DNA from: Rikenella sp031549665
GTDB lineage: Bacteria > Bacteroidota > Bacteroidia > Bacteroidales > Rikenellaceae
Reading direction: 5' to 3'
DNA length: 29,410 nt
NCBI GenBank assembly: GCA_031549665.1
Contig: JAVBPJ010000005.1
Location: forward strand, 1 to 29,410
Shown here: positions 24,174-29,410 of the stretch, one piece after another
How the letters are laid out: each line of letters starts with the position of its first letter
Numbering within the stretch: position 1 is the stretch's first letter
Made by a program: the position numbers and the translations under genes
Notes under the pieces: generated by a model
The model's database searches: none
What the model was told of the DNA's origin: nothing
What the model saw: only the letters and a program-made list of their open reading frames with translations

Positions 24174-25628
24174 ATGCACCTCACCCCCGAAAACATCATC
24201 CTGATCGGATCGTGCCTGCTTTTTGCCAGCATCATTGCCGGACAGAGCGCATACCGTTTCGGCATCCCCACGCTGATCCTCTTTTTGGCGGTGGGCATGC
24301 TGGCCGGCGAGGACGGCCTGTTGAAAATCCATTTCAACAGCCCCTCGACCGCCCAGTTTGTCGGGGTGATCGCCCTGAACTTCATCCTCTTCTCCGGGGG
24401 GTTGGACACCCAATGGAAAGAGGTTCGTCCCGTGCTTCGGCAAGGGATCGCCCTGTCGACCCTCGGGGTGCTTTTCACCGCTTTTATCGGCGGTATTTTC
24501 ATTTGGCAAATCACCGATTGCACGCTTTTCGAGGGGTTGCTGCTCGGGTCGATCGTCTCCTCGACCGACGCGGCCGCCGTGTTCTCGATCCTGCGTTCGA
24601 AAAGTTTGTCGCTCAAGAACAACCTCAGGCCGATGCTCGAATTCGAGAGCGGGAGCAACGACCCGATGGCCTACCTGCTCACCATCCTCTTCCTGGGCCT
24701 GGTGCAGCAGCCCGACGCCCCGATCGGGATCGCCGTTCTGAAATTCCTGGCCCAAATGATCCTGGGGGTCGGACTCGGCATCCTCTTCGGCATGCTGATG
24801 ACCCGGGTGGTGAACAAAGTGAAACTCGGCTACGTGGGCCTCTACCCCGTGATGATCATCGCCCTGATGTTCTTCACCTTCGCCGCCACCGACCGCATAG
24901 GCGGCAACGGATTTTTGGCCGTTTACATCGCCGCGCTTTGGCTGGGGAATCACAAAATGCCCCATCGGGCCGCCAACCTGAACGTTTTCGACGGATTCGC
25001 CTGGCTGATGCAGATCATCCTGTTCCTTACCCTGGGGCTGCTGGTGGCTCCCAGCCAGATTTTACCGGTGGTCGGAACCGGACTGCTCATCTCGCTCTTT
25101 TTGATCGTGGCCGCCCGGCCCGTCAGCGTGTTTTTGGCCCTGCTCCCGTTCAAAATGCCCATGCGCGACCGCTGGTTCGTGTCGTGGGTGGGCCTGCGCG
25201 GAGCCGTTCCCATCGTATTTGCCACCTACCCGTTGATCGCAGGCATTGAAAAGGCCGGATTCATCTTCAACATCGTCTTTTTCATCTCGCTCAGTTCCAT
25301 CCTGATTCAGGGAACAACCATACCGCTGGTAGCCAAATGGCTAAAAGTATCGCAACCCCTCGACAAGCCTTTTGGCAAACGGCCCGAACTCGATCCGGCC
25401 GACTTCGACCACCTGATCGAGATCGAAGTAAGGGAAGACAACGAGTGGCTCGACCGGCCCGTGGCTGAGATCCCTTTCCCGGACGGAGCCCGCATATCGA
25501 TCCTGCGGCGGGAAGGGACCAACATCGTTGTTACGGGATCCACCCAACTGGCGCAGGGCGATCGGCTGATTATCCTGTGCCACAACGCCGACGACGCGGC
25601 CGAAGTACACAAGCTATTCGGTTGCTGA
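24174..25628 (+). CDS. CPA1-family potassium (or sodium)/proton antiporter with RCK-C domain
   Basis: A 484-aa protein with about 12 transmembrane helices followed by a soluble domain. SAYRFGIPTLILFLAVGMLA, FILFSGGLDTQWKEVRPVLR, GSIVSSTDAAAVFSILRSKS and EFESGSNDPMAYLLT are hallmarks of the CPA1 group containing NhaP2/CvrA, which exchange K+ or Na+ for H+ across the inner membrane. WVGLRGAVPIVFATYPLIAG is also conserved. From about residue 400 the tail (LIEIEVREDNEWLDRPVAEI, ISILRREGTNIVVTGSTQLA, GDRLIIL) matches a TrkA-C/RCK-C regulatory domain, favouring the K+/H+ antiporter type. Ion specificity cannot be read from sequence. It is a single-gene unit with its own promoter. Confidence 0.88.
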   Translation: MHLTPENIILIGSCLLFASIIAGQSAYRFGIPTLILFLAVGMLAGEDGLLKIHFNSPSTAQFVGVIALNFILFSGGLDTQWKEVRPVLRQGIALSTLGVLFTAFIGGIFIWQITDCTLFEGLLLGSIVSSTDAAAVFSILRSKSLSLKNNLRPMLEFESGSNDPMAYLLTILFLGLVQQPDAPIGIAVLKFLAQMILGVGLGILFGMLMTRVVNKVKLGYVGLYPVMIIALMFFTFAATDRIGGNGFLAVYIAALWLGNHKMPHRAANLNVFDGFAWLMQIILFLTLGLLVAPSQILPVVGTGLLISLFLIVAARPVSVFLALLPFKMPMRDRWFVSWVGLRGAVPIVFATYPLIAGIEKAGFIFNIVFFISLSSILIQGTTIPLVAKWLKVSQPLDKPFGKRPELDPADFDHLIEIEVREDNEWLDRPVAEIPFPDGARISILRREGTNIVVTGSTQLAQGDRLIILCHNADDAAEVHKLFGC

Positions 25629-25640
25629 TCCCGGCCAATC

Positions 25641-25692
25641 CATCCCCACGGGCCGCACTCCCCGTTCGGGGAATCGGGGGGTATGGTTTTTT
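25641..25692 (+). terminator. Probable terminator region after the antiporter
   Basis: A tight TCCCCG-TT-CGGGGA palindrome (25659-25672) sits inside a longer possible pairing of CCATCCCC with GGGGGGTATGG. A T run follows at 25687-25692. The structure is branched rather than a textbook hairpin, so the call is tentative. Confidence 0.4.
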
Positions 25693-25728
25693 GTTGCGCT
25701 CCCCCTGTTCAACATCCAAATAAATCCT

Positions 25729-25736
25729 TACCTTTG
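25729..25736 (+). promoter_or_regulatory. Bacteroidota -7 box (TACCTTTG) for the phosphofructokinase gene
   Basis: An exact TAnnTTTG match ending 39 bp before the ATG at 25776. Upstream, the region near 25705-25710 (TGTTC) is only a weak -33 candidate. Confidence 0.6.
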
Positions 25737-25775
25737 CGGCTTGTTTAAGACCTTGTAAAGAAGAGACAAAAAACG

Positions 25776-26876
25776 ATGAAACGAGTTTTAGTTGCAACCA
25801 GCGGCGGGGACTGCCCCGGGTTGAATGCAGTAATCCGCGGCGTTGTTAAACGCGCCGCCCAAGAAGGCGACTGGGAAGTACTGGGAAGTATCCAGGCCTA
25901 CAACGGGATCCTGTGGGAACCCACCGAAGTGAAAGTTCTTGACGAAGCGGCCGTGGCCGGAATCCACTACCGCGGCGGTACCATTATTGAAACCACCAAC
26001 AAAGGAGGCCCCTTTGCCTGGCCCATTCACAACAAACACACCGGCCAGTGGGAATACGTCGACCGTTCGGACGAAATGATCCGCAAGCTCCAGTACATGG
26101 GCGTTGACGCCGTGATCAGCATCGGCGGCGACGGGTCGCAACGCATTTCGCAACAACTTCAAAATCAGGGACTCGACATTGTAGGAGTACCCAAAACTAT
26201 CGACAACGACCTTTCGGCCACCGACTTCACGTTCGGTTTCCAAACCGCCGTACAGATCGCCACCGACGCCGTTGACAAGCTGGTTACCACCGCAGCGTCG
26301 CACAACCGTACCTTCATCCTCGAAGTGATGGGCCGCGACACCGGTTGGATCGCCCTGCACGCCGCCATCGCCGGCGGCGCCGACGTCTGCCTGATCCCCG
26401 AGATTCCCTACGACCTCGAAAAAGTGATGGAAAAGCTCCATAAACGCTATCGCGGCAACAACCGCGGATCGGCCATCATTGTCATGGCCGAAGGAGCCAA
26501 ACCCAAAGACGGCACCGTTCACGCCGCCATCGCCACCGAAATCGGCTACGAAAACGTGCGTTTGGGCGGGGTGGCCTACGACCTGAGCCGCCAGCTCAAG
26601 GCCGCCGGCTTCCAACCCGATATTCGTGAAACCGTTCTCGGACACATCCAGCGCGGAGGGGTACCCATCGCCTACGACCGCGTACTGGCCACCCAGTTCG
26701 GCGTAAAAGCCTTCGAGTACATGCTCGAAGGAAAGTTCGGCCACATGGTATCCTACCGCCACCCCGACATCATCGCCGTTCCGTTCGAAGAGGCCATCGG
26801 CCGCACCCACTACGTCGATCCCGAAAGCGATATCGTACGTACGGCGCGCGGTTGCGGCATCAGCTTCGGCGACTAA
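25776..26876 (+). CDS. pfkA: 6-phosphofructokinase (mixed Gly/Lys specificity signature)
   Basis: A 366-aa enzyme that phosphorylates fructose 6-phosphate to the 1,6-bisphosphate in glycolysis. It begins KRVLVATSGGDCPGLNAVIR with the nucleotide-binding SGGDCPGLN motif. The phosphoryl-donor loop is SIGGDGSQRIS (Asp119, Gly120) and the catalytic loop is PKTIDNDL (Lys140). EVMGRDTGWIALHAAIAGGA and GHIQRGGVPIAYDR bind sugar phosphate. Gly120 aligns with E. coli Gly104, the ATP-type residue, whereas Lys140 aligns with position 124, where PPi-dependent enzymes have Lys. This combination is known in some ATP-using group III enzymes, so ATP use is likely but not certain. The gene has its own promoter box and a terminator. 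Confidence 0.93.
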   Translation: MKRVLVATSGGDCPGLNAVIRGVVKRAAQEGDWEVLGSIQAYNGILWEPTEVKVLDEAAVAGIHYRGGTIIETTNKGGPFAWPIHNKHTGQWEYVDRSDEMIRKLQYMGVDAVISIGGDGSQRISQQLQNQGLDIVGVPKTIDNDLSATDFTFGFQTAVQIATDAVDKLVTTAASHNRTFILEVMGRDTGWIALHAAIAGGADVCLIPEIPYDLEKVMEKLHKRYRGNNRGSAIIVMAEGAKPKDGTVHAAIATEIGYENVRLGGVAYDLSRQLKAAGFQPDIRETVLGHIQRGGVPIAYDRVLATQFGVKAFEYMLEGKFGHMVSYRHPDIIAVPFEEAIGRTHYVDPESDIVRTARGCGISFGD

Positions 26877-26912
26877 CGCCACGCATTCCCCGCCCCCGTT
26901 TTGCGGGACACC

Positions 26913-26946
26913 AAAAGCCCTTGCCCATTTTCGGCAGGGGCTTTTT
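26913..26946 (+). terminator. Rho-independent terminator after the phosphofructokinase gene
   Basis: AAAAGCCCTTGCC (26913-26925) pairs with GGCAGGGGCTTTT (26933-26945) through a 13-bp stem containing one G-T wobble and a 7-nt loop. The right arm ends in TTTTT. It begins 36 bp past the pfkA stop. Confidence 0.8.
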
Positions 26947-26964
26947 CCGTTCGACAAAAAGACG

Positions 26965-26972
26965 TACATTTG
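26965..26972 (+). promoter_or_regulatory. Bacteroidota -7 box (TACATTTG) for the DUF2807 gene
   Basis: An exact TAnnTTTG match ending 17 bp before the ATG at 26990 and 19 bp after the preceding terminator. A T-rich stretch (26942-26946) lies about 18 bp upstream, at -33 distance, and overlaps the terminator T-tract. Confidence 0.5.
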
Positions 26973-26989
26973 GGCTAAAATTCGCCCCC

Positions 26990-27691
26990 ATGTCGTTTCG
27001 CCTCGCCCTGCTGACCCTTTTCGGAGCGCTGCTCCCCACCCTTACCCACGCGCAACAAGTACTCGATTCCGAGACTTTGGGATCGTTCCGGTCGATCGAA
27101 CTGGTCGGCCCGCTGCGGGTAGAGCTGATCCCCTCCGACGAAAACCGCCTGCAGCTGGTGCTGTGGGACATGAAACCCGAGAACGTCCGCTGGACGGTCG
27201 AAAACCAAACGCTACGCATATCCGCAAGCAAAATCGTCGGTAAAAAGCGCGCCTTTGCCGAGGTAAAACTGTTCTACCGCGCCATCGACCACATCAAAAG
27301 CGCCGGAGCCACCCTCACCTGCGCAGGCCCCATCGTTGCCTCCAGCCTGCTGGTCGAGGCCGAAATCTCGAAAAACGACCTGTCGCTGATGGTACAAACC
27401 GACGAATTGGTGCTGCGCGCCAGCGGCGGCAAAAACCGGATCCGGGCCACCGGAATCTCCACCTACGCCGACTACTACGCCCGCCTGGGGGCAGTCATCG
27501 AATGTTTGGGCGTTACGTCGCGCTACGCCAAGGCCTCGGCCGCCGAAAAGGGCGAGATCCAGCTCGGCGTGGTCGAGACCCTCGATTCGAGAGCCACCCT
27601 GGGGGGCAGCGTCTTTTTCCAGGGTGATCCCGAACTGATCAACATCAAGCGGTCGACCGCCGGAGGAGTCGAGAACGTCAATCCAAGGTAG
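26990..27691 (+). CDS. Secreted DUF2807 (GIN-domain) protein
   Basis: A 233-aa exported protein from the ATG at 26990, which gives the signal peptide MSFRLALLTLFGALLPTLTH ending HAQQ; the in-frame upstream start at 26852 would overlap pfkA and lose the signal. The mature part begins LGSFRSIELVGPLRVELIPS and continues with short repetitive beta strands (NVRWTVENQTLRISAS, IDHIKSAGATLTCAGPIVAS, LVLRASGGKNRIRATG), matching DUF2807. That family is predicted to form a beta-solenoid; family members are called putative adhesin heads, but function is not established. It lies 12 bp upstream of the YifB-type gene and probably shares its transcript. The usual C-terminal GxGxV strands are degenerate here. 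Confidence 0.75.
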   Translation: MSFRLALLTLFGALLPTLTHAQQVLDSETLGSFRSIELVGPLRVELIPSDENRLQLVLWDMKPENVRWTVENQTLRISASKIVGKKRAFAEVKLFYRAIDHIKSAGATLTCAGPIVASSLLVEAEISKNDLSLMVQTDELVLRASGGKNRIRATGISTYADYYARLGAVIECLGVTSRYAKASAAEKGEIQLGVVETLDSRATLGGSVFFQGDPELINIKRSTAGGVENVNPR

Positions 27692-27703
27692 ACCGGCCCG
27701 CGC

Positions 27704-29248
27704 ATGCTTGTCAAAACATACAGCAGCACGGTGGACGGGATCGATGCCCGCACCATCACCGTCGAGGTAAACCTCTCGCCCGGCATCCGCTTTTTGGTGG
27801 TGGGACTGCCCGACAACAGCGTGCGCGAAAGCCAGCAACGCGTAACGGCCGCCTTTGCCAACACCGGCTACCGGATGCCCGGATTCAACATCCTGGTGAA
27901 CATGGCTCCGGCCGACCTGCGGAAAATCGGGTCGCACTACGACCTGCCCATCGCCGTCGGCATCCTGGCCGCGTCGAAGCAGGTCGAAATCGACCGGCTG
28001 GATCACTACATCCTGATCGGCGAACTGTCGCTGGACGGCAAGGTAGCCCCCGTGAAAGGCGCGCTGCCCATTGCCATTCAGGCTCGCAAGGAGGGTTTCC
28101 GAGGCGTCATCCTTCCGCTGGAGAACGCCCGCGAAGCCGCCGTGGTGCAGGACATCGACGTATACGGCATCGAGACCCTCACCCAGGCCATCGAAATCCT
28201 GAACGGAGCGCCCACCGTCGAACCCGTCCGGCTCAACACCCGCGAGGACTATTTTGCGGGGATCGACCGTTTCGAGATCGACTTCCGCGACGTCAAGGGG
28301 CAGAACGACGTGAAACGCGCCTTGGAGATCGCCGCCGCCGGCGGACACAACGTACTGATGATCGGCCCTCCGGGTTCGGGAAAGAGCATGCTGGCCAAAC
28401 GCATGCCCACCATCACTCCGCCCATGACCCTGAACGAAGCGCTGGAGGCCACCAAAATCCACTCCGTCGCCGGAAAGATCGGCAATGCCGGCGGGCTGCT
28501 CACAGCCCGCCCCTTCCGCGCCCCCCACCACATCGTGTCGGACGTGGCGCTGGTAGGCGGAAGCGTCCCCCCCCAGCCCGGCGAAATATCGCTGGCCCAC
28601 AACGGCATCCTTTTTCTGGACGAGCTCCCCGAGTTCAACCGTCGCGTGCTGGAAGTGCTGCGCCAGCCGCTGGAAGAGAAACGCATTGTGATCGCGCGGG
28701 CCACCTATTCGATCCAGTACCCCGCCAACTTCATGCTCATCGCCGCCATGAACCCCTGTCCCTGCGGCTACCGGAGCCACCCCGACAAAGTATGCACCTG
28801 TACCCCCGGCGCGCAGGAGCGGTACAAGAACAAAATCTCCGGCCCGCTGATGGATCGGATCGACCTTCACATCGAAGTGGTGCCCGTGGCCATCGAGAGC
28901 ATCACCCGCAAACGCGAAGGCGAGAGCAGCCGCGACATCCGCGCCCGCGTGATCGCCGCCCGCGAACGCCAAGTCCGCCGTTTCGAGGCCGAAAACAGCC
29001 CCGTATCCTGCAACGCGATGATGACCCCCGACCAAATGGAACGCCACTGCCAGTTGGACGGCGAAAGCATCGACCTGCTCAAAAGTGCGATGAGCAACCT
29101 GGGACTTTCGGGCCGCGCCTACGACCGGATCCTGAAAGTATCGCGCACCATCGCCGATCTGGCCGGGGCCGACAACATCGGGCTCGACCACCTGGCCGAA
29201 GCGATCCAGTACCGCAGCCTCGACCGCGAAAATTGGGGGTCGTTTTAA
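27704..29248 (+). CDS. YifB/ComM-type Mg-chelatase-like AAA+ ATPase
   Basis: A 514-aa protein with a complete two-part structure. The N-terminal ~175-residue domain (LVKTYSSTVDGIDARTITVE, VVGLPDNSVRESQQRV, ILVNMAPADLRKIGSHYDLP) resembles Lon-protease/ChlI-associated folds. The AAA+ core has Walker A GPPGSGKSMLAKR (Lys227), GILFLDELPEFNRRVLEVLR as Walker B, and the family-specific cysteine-rich loop MNPCPCGYRSHPDKVCTCTP. The C-terminal Mg_chelatase_C region includes LSGRAYDRILKVSRTIADLA. In naturally competent bacteria ComM is a hexameric helicase that extends strand exchange during transformation; whether it does so in Bacteroidota is unknown. It starts 12 bp after the DUF2807 stop. Confidence 0.92.
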   Translation: MLVKTYSSTVDGIDARTITVEVNLSPGIRFLVVGLPDNSVRESQQRVTAAFANTGYRMPGFNILVNMAPADLRKIGSHYDLPIAVGILAASKQVEIDRLDHYILIGELSLDGKVAPVKGALPIAIQARKEGFRGVILPLENAREAAVVQDIDVYGIETLTQAIEILNGAPTVEPVRLNTREDYFAGIDRFEIDFRDVKGQNDVKRALEIAAAGGHNVLMIGPPGSGKSMLAKRMPTITPPMTLNEALEATKIHSVAGKIGNAGGLLTARPFRAPHHIVSDVALVGGSVPPQPGEISLAHNGILFLDELPEFNRRVLEVLRQPLEEKRIVIARATYSIQYPANFMLIAAMNPCPCGYRSHPDKVCTCTPGAQERYKNKISGPLMDRIDLHIEVVPVAIESITRKREGESSRDIRARVIAARERQVRRFEAENSPVSCNAMMTPDQMERHCQLDGESIDLLKSAMSNLGLSGRAYDRILKVSRTIADLAGADNIGLDHLAEAIQYRSLDRENWGSF

Positions 29249-29410
29249 ACCGCAGCGACCGCACCCACCCTCCGCACCGCCGAAACGAGTCTCTGCCAGC
29301 GCCCGGAACCCCTCTTTTTCGGCCCCCCCCCCCCCCCCCCCCCCCCCCCCACGCCCCGGGGAACCCAACCCACCCCCCCCAGGTTGGGGTGGGGGGGGGG
29401 GGAGAGCGGC
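29249..29410. other. Contig-end tail with C and G homopolymers
   Basis: After the yifB-type stop the sequence is GC-rich with no recognisable gene. It contains an uninterrupted run of 28 C (29323-29350), a second C run (about 29373-29380) and a run of 12 G (29391-29402). This composition is unlike anything else in the window and is most consistent with a low-quality assembly end. The C and G runs could also fold back on each other. Confidence 0.7.

Noticed and set aside
26852..26989. Longer start for the DUF2807 gene
   Set aside because: It runs through the pfkA end and the terminator, and buries the signal peptide; the -7 box at 26965 supports the start at 26990.
27212..29368. A 718-codon open frame antisense to the yifB-type gene
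   Set aside because: Same antisense codon-bias effect, and it starts in the homopolymer tail; no recognisable domain.
1..29410. CRISPR arrays, tRNA/rRNA genes, insertion sequences
   Set aside because: Looked for regularly spaced repeats, cloverleaf-type sequences and transposase motifs by eye and found none.

Overview
The window is a gene-dense chromosomal stretch from a GC-rich member of the Bacteroidota. It is most likely from the order Bacteroidales; an Alistipes/Rikenellaceae-type organism would fit, but that is inference. Four things support the order: fimbrillin-type lipoproteins with DUF3575 and DUF5119 partners, the Bacteroidota form of PurM, Bacteroidota-type -7 promoter boxes (TAnnTTTG) at correct distances from several starts, and weak or absent Shine-Dalgarno sequences. 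Coding regions strongly favour C or G at third codon positions, which creates many long but spurious antisense frames. No tRNA, rRNA, CRISPR array or insertion sequence was seen.

Layout: (1) 1-2751, minus strand: a 523-aa alpha-helical repeat protein, a 38-residue peptide gene whose start overlaps the previous stop (ATGA), and a fimbrillin-like lipoprotein that runs off the left edge. (2) 2837-10074, plus strand: purM, then a complete nqrABCDEF operon for the Na+-translocating NADH:quinone reductase, closed by a terminator hairpin. (3) 10244-13448: an accessory cell-surface module, visibly more AT-rich than its surroundings, of a DUF3575 protein, a DUF5119-type lipoprotein and a fimbrillin-like lipoprotein, followed by a hairpin. 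(4) 13684-17655: gyrA and a periplasmic TPR protein, ending in a 13-bp perfect-stem terminator. (5) 17670-24056: sufB-sufC-sufD-sufS for Fe-S cluster assembly, then tmk and a DoxX/MauE-like membrane protein, all tightly packed or overlapping. (6) 24174-25628: a CPA1-type cation/proton antiporter. (7) 25776-26876: a 6-phosphofructokinase with mixed nucleotide-specificity residues. (8) 26990-29248: a DUF2807 protein and a YifB/ComM-type AAA+ ATPase. The last ~160 bases contain long C and G homopolymers and look like a contig edge or artefact.

Most of the window is core physiology: purine synthesis, sodium-motive respiration, DNA topology, Fe-S assembly, dTMP supply, cation homeostasis and glycolysis. 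Nqr builds a sodium gradient and itself carries a 2Fe-2S centre in NqrF, so a Suf locus nearby is physiologically coherent, though no regulatory link is visible. The least understood parts are the two surface-protein modules, especially the 38-residue peptide gene coupled to the 523-aa protein, and the C-terminal extension on the second fimbrillin. I did not find a clearly new multi-gene defence or mobile system.
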